DNA of 10,286 bases, from assembly GCA_945877965.1 (NCBI GenBank), contig CAMCTH010000115.1:1-10286 (forward strand). Direction: 5' to 3'. The number at the start of each line of letters is the position of its first letter. Position 1 is the stretch's first letter. Made by a program: the position numbers and the translations under genes. Shown here in pieces: positions 1 to 6,315 of the stretch. The notes beneath the pieces were generated by a model. That model was not told where the DNA came from. It was given only the letters and a program-made list of their open reading frames with translations, and searched no databases. Source of the stretch: Planctomicrobium piriforme (GTDB taxonomy: Bacteria; Planctomycetota; Planctomycetia; Pirellulales; PNKZ01).

Positions 1-240
1 GCGGCCGCGTGGTGAACTCGGCTTTGTAGCCTTTCGATTGGAAGTACATGAAACCGTCGTGGAGCAGACGATGTACGACACAGGCTCGATCCGCGTCTTT
101 CTTCGCCTGTGGGACCGGTGTGCCGAGAGGCCGGCCTCCGTATAAAACCGGATTTCGTCGTCTAACACGATCATGCCGTCGGTCCGGAGCGAATGACAAC
201 CGAGTTCGCCCGGCTCGGCAAACCGTCGTCGCTTTTGGTC
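1..240 (-). pseudogene. Truncated, frameshifted remnant of a beta-propeller (glycoside-hydrolase-like) protein
   Basis: No intact gene lies here, but the minus strand reads as protein in two adjoining frames. From about 240 to 142 one frame gives FAEPGELGCHSLRTDG followed by MIVLDDEIRFY. From 142 to the window edge another frame gives YGGRPLGTPV, then CVVHRLLHDGFMYFQSKGY and EFTTRP. The frames join cleanly if one T is missing at about 141-144: TTT TAT TAC GGA GGC would encode FYYGG, whereas the DNA has TTTTATACGGAGGC. From memory, planctomycete secreted five-bladed-propeller proteins share this order: a GDEIRFYYGG stretch, then LRRDGFVSL, then a TTRP-like strand. Several hundred N-terminal residues expected of such a protein are absent, because the intact DUF1501 stop codon is immediately upstream. 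I infer a decayed gene. A sequencing error could explain the frameshift but not the missing 5' part. The gene continues beyond position 1. Confidence 0.45.
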
Positions 241-262
241 GACTTCGCGGCGACGAAATCCG
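149..262. repeat. 12-bp perfect inverted repeat, arms 149-160 and 251-262
   Basis: The left arm CGGATTTCGTCG (149-160) is the exact reverse complement of the right arm CGACGAAATCCG (251-262), with 90 bases between. The flanking bases do not extend the match. The right arm lies just beyond the DUF1501 stop and the left arm lies within the propeller remnant, so the pair brackets the point where the remnant becomes readable. It could be the scar of a rearrangement, a long-loop hairpin in the 3' end of the DUF1501 transcript, or chance. No target-site duplication or transposase is visible. Confidence 0.4.
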
Positions 263-268
263 ACTGCT

Positions 269-1606
269 TTAAACCAACTCGCCAATCGTTTCGCGTCGTT
301 CGAGAATGTAACGCGGACGACCGGCCAAATCGTTGTACGTGGCGGCCGGGTCGATGCCGAGGTGGCGGTAAACGGTTGCCAGCACATCCTCGGGGCGATA
401 CGGCTGGTCGTGCGGGACTTCACCTTTCGCGTTACTCGAACCGATCACCTGTCCTACTCGCAACCCGCCGCCCGACATCAACACGCTCATCACCGCACCC
501 CAGTGATCGCGGCCGGCACCCGGATTGATTCGCGGTGTGCGACCAAATTCGCCCATCGCCACGACCATCACGTCCCGGTCGAGGCCGCGCTCATAAAGAT
601 CGTTGATCAGCGCGGCCAAGCCGCGATCGAACGCCGGGGCCTTGTCGCGCATTCTCTTCTCGACGCTCACGTGATCGTCCCAACTGTCGTTCATCCGCAC
701 GGTGACGAACGTGACGCCCGACTCGACCAAACGACGAGCCAGCAGTAGCGATTGGCCGGTGACCGTGCGGCCGTATCGATCACGCATTGCTTCCGACTCT
801 TGCGTCAGCTTGAAAGCCTCGCGGGCTCGATCGGTCGTGAGCATCTCGAACGCCTGGCGAGTGAACTGATCAAGTGCGGCCGAGACTCCCTCGTTATCGA
901 CCATTCGCCGTTGAGCATCGAGCGAATCGAGCAAGCCTCGACGTGTGTCTAGTCGACCAAGCGTCAAGTCGCCTTCGAGAAAGAGATTGTTGACTTTGAA
1001 ATCGGCTTGCGACGGATCGCCGTCGACCACGAACGGGTTGTAAGCCTTGCCGAACCAGGCCGCCGTACCGTAACGCATGGCACGCGGCATCGACACGAAA
1101 CTCGGCATACCCGGGGCGTTCGGGCCGCGTAGGCGGGCTGCGATTGAGCCGATCGACGGCATCTCGTTCGCGCGGTTCTGAACGTCGCGTAAGTAGTAGC
1201 CGGTTTGCGTCAGGTGCGAGCTTGTGCCATGACTCGCCGAATCGTGGTGGATCGAACGAATGATCGCCAACTTGTCGGCGATCTTGGCTTGTTCGGGGAG
1301 CACCTCGCAGAAATTCACGCCCGGAAGCGCGGTTTGAATCGCCTTCATCGGCCCGCGGTATTCTTCCGGAGCGTCGGGCTTCGGGTCATACGTCTCAAAA
1401 TGCGTTGGTCCACCGGCCATCTCGAAAAAGATGACGCTCGTCTTTCGCGTTGCGATGCCGGACGCCGCGTTGGTCGCCGCCTGAGAGCGGAGTGCTAGCA
1501 AGTCTGCGAGCGTGAGTCCGCCCAAACCGAGCGTGCCGATCTTGAGTAAGCTACGTCGGCTAATGCCATCACAATCACGAATGGGCTGACCCGAAAGCGA
1601 GAGCAT
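269..1606 (-). CDS. DUF1501 family protein with Tat signal (445 aa)
   Basis: This is an exported protein of the DUF1501 family, in the sulfatase/alkaline-phosphatase-like superfamily; its biochemical role is not established. The N-terminus carries a twin-arginine signal: I-S-R17-R18-S-L-L-K followed by a hydrophobic G/L/A-rich stretch to about residue 45. Family hallmarks follow: SVIFFEMAGGPTHFETYDPKPDAP (about 57-80, shown here only as SVIFFEMAGGPTHFETYDP), ADKLAIIRSIHHDSASHG (110-127), EFGRTPR (353-359) and GRDHW (365-369). Length is normal for the family. An upstream TTG at 1708 is in frame, but the extra 34 residues look non-coding. ATG at 1606 is preceded by GGAG at 8-nt spacing and places the Tat motif near the N-terminus, so I chose it. 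Such genes usually follow a DUF1549/DUF1553 cytochrome gene. Here the gene stands alone, divergent from the dimethylformamidase-like gene, with a pseudogene downstream. Confidence 0.93.
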   Translation of the reverse strand: MLSLSGQPIRDCDGISRRSLLKIGTLGLGGLTLADLLALRSQAATNAASGIATRKTSVIFFEMAGGPTHFETYDPKPDAPEEYRGPMKAIQTALPGVNFCEVLPEQAKIADKLAIIRSIHHDSASHGTSSHLTQTGYYLRDVQNRANEMPSIGSIAARLRGPNAPGMPSFVSMPRAMRYGTAAWFGKAYNPFVVDGDPSQADFKVNNLFLEGDLTLGRLDTRRGLLDSLDAQRRMVDNEGVSAALDQFTRQAFEMLTTDRAREAFKLTQESEAMRDRYGRTVTGQSLLLARRLVESGVTFVTVRMNDSWDDHVSVEKRMRDKAPAFDRGLAALINDLYERGLDRDVMVVAMGEFGRTPRINPGAGRDHWGAVMSVLMSGGGLRVGQVIGSSNAKGEVPHDQPYRPEDVLATVYRHLGIDPAATYNDLAGRPRYILERRETIGELV

Positions 1607-1614
1607 GTCGGGAA

Positions 1615-1618
1615 CTCC
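1615..1618 (-). promoter_or_regulatory. Ribosome binding site fixing the DUF1501 start
   Basis: On the minus strand GGAG lies 8 nt before ATG at 1606. This supports that ATG over the in-frame TTG at 1708. Confidence 0.65.
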
Positions 1619-1680
1619 GGGAAGTGGGCGGGGGCGAGCGGTAGGCGGTGAGCCGTGCGTAAAGCATCGGCTTCTGTTAA

Positions 1681-1708
1681 CGTATCGGAATAATTTGATG
1701 TGAGTCAA
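1681..1708 (-). promoter_or_regulatory. Weak candidate promoter for the DUF1501 gene
   Basis: In the 197-bp divergent spacer (1607-1803) the minus strand has TTGACT at 1708-1703, five of six matches to a sigma-70 -35 box. GATACG at 1686-1681 lies 16 nt downstream but matches a -10 box at only three positions. The stretch 1670-1700 is more AT-rich than its surroundings, as expected of a promoter region. If used, it leaves a 5' leader of roughly 70 nt. No operator palindrome was recognised, and no convincing plus-strand promoter was found for the divergent gene. Confidence 0.25.
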
Positions 1709-1790
1709 GAAGAATCTTTCGGTTCAACCACGCGGAGGGGGCGGACATTTGTCTGCCGCCGGCATGACGCGGACTCGTGCCGAATGTGTG

Positions 1791-1795
1791 AGGAG
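1791..1795 (+). promoter_or_regulatory. Ribosome binding site for the GTG start at 1804
   Basis: AGGAG lies 8 nt before GTG (spacer ACTCGTAA). This strong Shine-Dalgarno sequence is the main reason to accept GTG as the start codon. No ATG in this frame lies nearby. Confidence 0.75.
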
Positions 1796-1803
1796 ACTCG
1801 TAA

Positions 1804-3405
1804 GTGAATCAATCCATTCTCGTCGGCTATGTCAGCGACGAGCGTTATGTTGCGTTGCCCGAGGTGCTGCTCGAGTTTCAACGGCCGGGTCAGAGCGTCG
1901 AAGCGCGATCGCGCGCCACGGGCGCGGTCTACGCCGACGTCGAGCCGGGACCATGGCGCATCACACTGCAAAAGCCGGGTTTCGGCGCCAAGAGCGTTGC
2001 GATCACCGTCGATCCTGCCCAGCCGCACCACTTTCGCCTGCTGAGCGACGGGCTGTTTGGCTATGCTTGGCCCAAGTACGTGCGCAGCGGCGACAAGTCT
2101 GAGTTCCGAGTCCATTCGGTCGAGGCGTACAAGCTTGAGTTGTATCGCTACGGTTGGAAGAAAGAATTGATTCGCTCGATCGGCTGGTTCGATGAACACG
2201 GGCCGCGGGCCACGATGCAGATCACGCCTGACGGCGACTACACACGCATCGGAGTCGAGTGGAACAAGGTCGGCTATAACAACAATCCGGTCCATCGACA
2301 GTTCGAGTCGGCGCCGACGCGCAGCGGACTGTATTATTTCCACGCCGGCACCAAGAGCGGTCGAGCATTTTCGTTCCCGTGGATCGTGGCTCCGGCGCAA
2401 CCGTCGTCGAAGATTGCCGTGTTAGCGTCGAACATCAATTGGAACTGCTACAACAGTTTCGGCGGCCGCAGCAACTACATTCACTGCGCCGAGTTTCCGG
2501 CGACGCCGACCGTCAATGCCCGGCAGGACCTTGATCGCTACACCGATTCGAAGCACATTTTCTACGATCGTGAGGACTACGCGCCCCTGTCGTTTGATCG
2601 GCCTGAGCCGTTCAATCACATCGACCTCGACGAACAGATAACCGACCCGATCGAAGGGCGGCAAGCGTGCCACTTGGCTCCGGCCGAGTGGCGGCTCTAC
2701 GGTTGGCTAGAGCGCGAAGGGATCGACTTCGACCTGTATGCCGAGACGCAATTACACGACGGCACGCTGAAACTCGACGACTACAAGTTGCTGATTACGC
2801 ACACGCATCCGGAGTATTGGTCGCGGCAGATGTACTTGGAGCTCAAAGATTGGGTCTTCCGACGCAGCGGCAAGCTGATGTATCTCGGCGGTAACGGTCT
2901 CAATTGCGAAGTGGAGTTCAACACGCCGACGTCGATCATCGTCCGCAACGGCGACAAGCGCAAGCAACACCGCGAGAAGTTGGAGAGCCGCATGCACGAT
3001 CGCCTGGAAAGCGAAGCCTGCTTGCTGGGCGTCGTCTATACCGATCCCGGCGCGATGACCGGGGCTCCGTATAAGGTCGTCGATGCCGAGCATTGGGCCT
3101 TAGCCGGAACGGGCCTGAAGCCGGGCGAGTTGTTCGGCTTAAAATCGCTGCATATGCGTTGCCCCGGCGGCGCCTCGGGCCACGAGACCGACAAGCGCAC
3201 GCCGAATTCGCCGCAGAATGCCTACCTGATTGCCCGAGGCACCAATCGCGACGACGGCGGCGCCGAGATGATTTTCTTCGACACGCCGAGCGGCGGTGCG
3301 GTCTTCTCCGCCGGCTCGATCAATTACGTCAGTTCACTGCCGGTCGATGACTCGATCTCGAAAATCACGCGCAACGTTATCGAACGATTGTCACGAAGTT
3401 TGTAG
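1804..3405 (+). CDS. N,N-dimethylformamidase large-subunit-like protein (533 aa)
   Basis: The predicted product is a cytosolic protein with the C-terminal fold of the dimethylformamidase large subunit; in characterised enzymes this fold hydrolyses an amide C-N bond at a mononuclear iron site. Residues 1-80 resemble a carboxypeptidase-regulatory/PEGA-like beta-sandwich (a GAVYADVEPGPWRITLQKPGF stretch). Residues 80-195 look like a second beta domain ending in FPWIVAP. The family core starts at about 203 with IAVLASNINWNCYNSFGGRS and includes THTHPEYWS (about 332-340), LMYLGGNGLNCEVEFN and a C-terminal GAVFSAGSINYVSSLP strand. Paracoccus dimethylformamidase binds iron, as I recall, through Tyr399, Tyr440 and Glu521. 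Tyr216 and Glu337 here have nearly the same spacing (121 against 122), with Tyr254 or Tyr259 a possible third ligand. There is no signal peptide and no small-subunit gene nearby, so the true substrate is unknown. It is convergent with the M81 gene. Confidence 0.88.
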   Translation: MNQSILVGYVSDERYVALPEVLLEFQRPGQSVEARSRATGAVYADVEPGPWRITLQKPGFGAKSVAITVDPAQPHHFRLLSDGLFGYAWPKYVRSGDKSEFRVHSVEAYKLELYRYGWKKELIRSIGWFDEHGPRATMQITPDGDYTRIGVEWNKVGYNNNPVHRQFESAPTRSGLYYFHAGTKSGRAFSFPWIVAPAQPSSKIAVLASNINWNCYNSFGGRSNYIHCAEFPATPTVNARQDLDRYTDSKHIFYDREDYAPLSFDRPEPFNHIDLDEQITDPIEGRQACHLAPAEWRLYGWLEREGIDFDLYAETQLHDGTLKLDDYKLLITHTHPEYWSRQMYLELKDWVFRRSGKLMYLGGNGLNCEVEFNTPTSIIVRNGDKRKQHREKLESRMHDRLESEACLLGVVYTDPGAMTGAPYKVVDAEHWALAGTGLKPGELFGLKSLHMRCPGGASGHETDKRTPNSPQNAYLIARGTNRDDGGAEMIFFDTPSGGAVFSAGSINYVSSLPVDDSISKITRNVIERLSRSL

Positions 3406-3418
3406 GTGGGGTTTGCGA

Positions 3419-4951
3419 TCAGGAGACGTGTCGAGAAAACAGTTTCGCCCGCGGCTTGAACTCCACTTCGCCGTCGAGCGGAAAGATCGGCCGGCGGCAG
3501 CGGGTGTGTCCCAGCGTCGGCAAGTTGGCGCTGGTCGACCCGGGGGCGTCGACGTTGATCATCCGCAGGCACCACTCGGCGTACATCTGCTTCTGACAAT
3601 GGGGCGATTTGACCACAACCAGATCGAAATCGTGCGGGTCTTGCCCGTGCGCGTAAAACAATGAGCGGTCGAACAAGTGAACCGGCCGACTCGCGACGAG
3701 GAGCGTCACATTGCCCGCCTGCAGTACCGCGGTGCGGCCGGAATACCATTCTTGGTTGAACGACTCGCTCCGAAAGCGGCCGTCGGAGAGCAGGCGAACC
3801 TGGGCGGAGATCGGCAACGGAGTGAAGCGGCGGCGATCCAACGTTCCGCCCACCGTCGTTTGTACCGTCTCGCCGACACCGGCCGCAAAGGCGGCCTCGA
3901 CCGCCGCCGGGTCGACGATCGGTGCGAGCACCCGTCCTGCATAACCCGCGGCAAGCAATTCTCGCAAGATGGCGTTGCCGTCGCCCGAGGCGCCGGAGCT
4001 GGTGGCGTCGGCCGCATCGACGAGAGCGACGGTTCCTTTCGGCTCAGCTCGCAGCAACTCGGCGGCCTGTCGAACGCTTTCCGCAAGCGGCGTCAGCCGG
4101 GCCTGCATGCGGTGACGCTCGGGCCAGAATGCTTCGGCCAATCGCAGCGCTTCACGCTCGGCCCGCGCAGGGTCATCGTCGGTCGTTACGACGCTATAGC
4201 AGCGCAACTCCGGCACGTCGGTGAACGGATTACCGATGAACATGCCGGCCGACAAGCCGCCCGGGCTTTGTTCGATCTCTTGCGCTTGACCGATGAACCG
4301 ACCAAAAATGCCCGTCGAAGTGATCAGTTCGTCGCCGCGCACCAGGGCGGGAATCTCGACCTTGGCCGTCACCGGGCGGATCTCGCCTGCTAGCAATCGC
4401 AACAACAGATGGGCCGCACGCTCACCGGTCTGAAAGAAGTCGACATGCGGGTAAGTGTGATAAACGGTGCTCGCATCGATGTGCTGCAACATACGGTCGG
4501 TCAATATGCCGTGCAGATCGAACGACGCGACGATCGGAATTTGTTCGCCGAGTATTTTGCGGGCCTCGGCCAACAGATAACCTTCGGGATCGTCTTCGTT
4601 TCCGGCGGCCATCGCTCCGTGCAGGGCGAAGTAGGCGGCGTCGACCGGCCCGGCTTGTCGCACTTCACGAAGAAACTCATCGGCCAGGCGATTGAAGTCG
4701 GCGGCCGGAATCGTTCCGCCCGATGTAATGCCGCGGGCGCTGAACGTGGGAATTATCGTCACGTCGGGCACATAACCGAAAACTTGCATTGCCCCGGCAA
4801 TTTCGCTGCCGTGGTTGCGATGATAGGCGAGCATCCGTTCGCCCGTATTGACGAAAAAATCTTCGTAACGCGTGGGAACGGGATTGAACGAGCTGATTTC
4901 GTGGATGCACTCGGCGAGCAGAATTCGCTTGGCGGAAGTTGCGTGGATCAC
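3419..4951 (-). CDS. M81 family metallopeptidase, MlrC-like (510 aa)
   Basis: This is a probable cytosolic zinc metallohydrolase of peptidase family M81, whose founder MlrC opens linearised microcystin fragments. Most relatives have unknown substrates. The N-terminal M81 domain spans about residues 8-295: H17-E18 in ECIHEISSFNP, FALHGAM (H111), FDLHG (D145, H147) and HTYPHVDFFQTGER (H165, H169, D171) are the likely metal-site residues. The MlrC C-terminal domain starts near residue 308 with VDAADATSSGASGDGNAIL, a variant of the usual glycine-rich GAPGD loop, and ends with VVKSPHCQKQMYAEW before a short tail. Length is typical for the family. Translation starts at GTG (4951-4949), overlapping the stop of the upstream carrier gene as GTGA, so the two are probably co-translated. 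No signal peptide is present. I infer that it acts on a compound imported by the operon's carriers. Microcystin itself is only a formal possibility. Confidence 0.92.
   Translation of the reverse strand: MIHATSAKRILLAECIHEISSFNPVPTRYEDFFVNTGERMLAYHRNHGSEIAGAMQVFGYVPDVTIIPTFSARGITSGGTIPAADFNRLADEFLREVRQAGPVDAAYFALHGAMAAGNEDDPEGYLLAEARKILGEQIPIVASFDLHGILTDRMLQHIDASTVYHTYPHVDFFQTGERAAHLLLRLLAGEIRPVTAKVEIPALVRGDELITSTGIFGRFIGQAQEIEQSPGGLSAGMFIGNPFTDVPELRCYSVVTTDDDPARAEREALRLAEAFWPERHRMQARLTPLAESVRQAAELLRAEPKGTVALVDAADATSSGASGDGNAILRELLAAGYAGRVLAPIVDPAAVEAAFAAGVGETVQTTVGGTLDRRRFTPLPISAQVRLLSDGRFRSESFNQEWYSGRTAVLQAGNVTLLVASRPVHLFDRSLFYAHGQDPHDFDLVVVKSPHCQKQMYAEWCLRMINVDAPGSTSANLPTLGHTRCRRPIFPLDGEVEFKPRAKLFSRHVS
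4948..4951 (-). promoter_or_regulatory. GTGA stop/start overlap coupling carrier and peptidase
   Basis: The minus strand reads CCGTGATC: TGA ends the carrier gene and GTG starts the M81 gene, sharing two bases. A GGAAAG sequence about 10 nt before the GTG, inside the carrier's last codons, can serve as a Shine-Dalgarno sequence. This arrangement is typical of translational coupling. Confidence 0.7.
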
Positions 4952-6285
4952 GGGGCTTGCTTTCCAATTGCAGATTTGGGTTGAACTTCAATCAACGAAT
5001 GTTCGGGATCGACCAGCAGCCAACCGGCGGCACCGAGCAGCAACAGGCCGCCGTAGATATAAAAAGCCGGATCCCACTGTGCTCGACCGACGTAGCCGAA
5101 CGTGCCGAGCCAGTCGACGAAGTGCCCCAGGAAGACTTGCGAAGAGATCGCCCCCAGCAAGCCCATGGAGTTCATCAAACCGAACAGGGCGCCGAGGTGT
5201 CGGCCGCTCAGATCGGACACCACGCCCCACCACGACGCGAGTTGTACGTGAATGAGGTAACAGGCTAAGGCCGCGCATGCCACGGCGGCCCCTGGTTGAT
5301 CGAATAACTGACTCGCCCCCATCGCCAGTCCGGAGATCGTCAAGCACGTCACGCCGATGACGCAACGCACGCGGCGGCGGCCGGTTTTCCGGAGCAGACG
5401 GTCGCTGAGAAAACCACCGGACAAACTACCGCAGGCTCCGGCTGCCAGGACCAGGCCGGCGAACCAACTCGTCGTGTCGGCATCGACGCCGCGGCCTTGT
5501 TTGAGATAGGTCGGATACCAAGAGAAGAACAGATAGGTAGTGAACGAACAGCAGGAGACGATGCCTCCCAACAGCCACAGGTTCGCTTGCCTCAGTGTGA
5601 CGTTCCAGGGAACGCGCAGATGTTCGGTCGATGCATGTCGCGAGGCTTCGAGCAGTTGTCGTTCGCGAGAATTGACGGCGGGATGCTCGGCCGGGTCGTC
5701 ACGAAACCAGTAATAGAACGCGGCGGCCCACAACAGCCCCGGCAGCCCCAACACGGCAAACGCTCCGCGCCAACCGAGCTGGGGTAAATCTATCAGGCCT
5801 TGAGCTAGCATCGGTGACACCGCGCCACCTATAAGAGCTGACGTCATGATCATGCCTTGCGCCGGGCCGCGGCCCTGAGGTGGAAACCACCGCGCAATGA
5901 CTCGGGCCGCGTTGGGCAGTGCTCCCGCCTCTCCGCCGCCAAAGAGAAACCGCACGACGATCAACATCGTCAGGCCGTTGCAGGCCCCGGTGAGCATGGT
6001 GAAGGCCGACCACCAAATGGCGATTCGCGCCAGTACGCCGCGCGAGCCGTAACGGTCGCCCCAATGGCCGATCGGCAGCTCGAACAATCCATAGGCTAAG
6101 GTGAATGCTCCCAATACGTAGCTCATGTCGCCATGCGAGAGCTTCAAGTCGCTCTGGATGTCGGTTAGTGCTTGGCTAATGCAAACACGATCGAGGTACA
6201 GAATGAACGAGAGCACGCAGAGCATCCCCAGCACGCCGTAGCGAACATGGGAAACCGGCAGTTCGTCTTGGAGGCGAGTGGGCAT
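4948..6285 (-). CDS. MFS transporter, ACS (anion:cation symporter) type (445 aa)
   Basis: An inner-membrane carrier of the major facilitator superfamily, resembling the ACS family (hexuronate, glucarate and phthalate symporters). It has the expected 12 hydrophobic segments. Family features are YLDRVCIS after helix 1 (D32, R33), the helix 2-3 loop motif GHWGDRYGSRG (73-83), RFLFGGGEAGALPN (112-125) in helix 4, RWFPPQGRG (132-140), and the central-loop signature FRDDPAEHPAVN (193-204). These point to proton- or sodium-driven uptake of an organic anion. The start ATG at 6285 gives a short N-terminal tail before helix 1, as is normal, though no clear Shine-Dalgarno sequence precedes it. It lies 30 bp after the PQQ-propeller gene and overlaps the M81 gene by 4 bases. 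The substrate cannot be predicted; ACS members near sugar-acid enzymes usually import sugar acids, but no such enzyme is in this window. Confidence 0.92.
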   Translation of the reverse strand: MPTRLQDELPVSHVRYGVLGMLCVLSFILYLDRVCISQALTDIQSDLKLSHGDMSYVLGAFTLAYGLFELPIGHWGDRYGSRGVLARIAIWWSAFTMLTGACNGLTMLIVVRFLFGGGEAGALPNAARVIARWFPPQGRGPAQGMIMTSALIGGAVSPMLAQGLIDLPQLGWRGAFAVLGLPGLLWAAAFYYWFRDDPAEHPAVNSRERQLLEASRHASTEHLRVPWNVTLRQANLWLLGGIVSCCSFTTYLFFSWYPTYLKQGRGVDADTTSWFAGLVLAAGACGSLSGGFLSDRLLRKTGRRRVRCVIGVTCLTISGLAMGASQLFDQPGAAVACAALACYLIHVQLASWWGVVSDLSGRHLGALFGLMNSMGLLGAISSQVFLGHFVDWLGTFGYVGRAQWDPAFYIYGGLLLLGAAGWLLVDPEHSLIEVQPKSAIGKQAP

Positions 6286-6315
6286 GAAGAGTGATCACGT
6301 TTGCGTTGACGCGGA

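Noticed and set aside
1..8. The window opens exactly with a NotI recognition sequence (GCGGCCGC)
   Set aside because: This could hint at a cloning boundary, but such 8-mers are frequent in GC-rich planctomycete DNA, and the remnant's reading frame runs through it without a break.
199..217. Possible terminator hairpin (CCGAG / CTCGG) downstream of the DUF1501 gene
   Set aside because: The stem is only 5 bp with a 9-nt loop and no T-run follows on the minus strand. The bases also lie inside the readable pseudogene frame.
1607..1708. N-terminal extension of the DUF1501 protein to TTG at 1708
   Set aside because: The added residues are not protein-like and would bury the Tat signal. ATG at 1606 has a better ribosome binding site, and the extension overlaps the candidate promoter.
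1705..2400. 231-codon open frame on the minus strand
   Set aside because: It is fully antisense to the well-supported dimethylformamidase-like gene and has an arginine-rich, low-complexity translation with no recognisable domain.
3677..4393. 238-codon open frame on the plus strand
   Set aside because: It is antisense to the M81 gene, whose metal-site motifs are intact. Its translation resembles no protein family and long shadow frames are expected in GC-rich DNA.
3419..4951. Microcystin-degradation (mlr) cluster
   Set aside because: Only the MlrC-like gene is present. No MlrA, MlrB or MlrD homologue is visible; the neighbouring carriers are ACS-type and the M81 family is widespread outside microcystin degraders.
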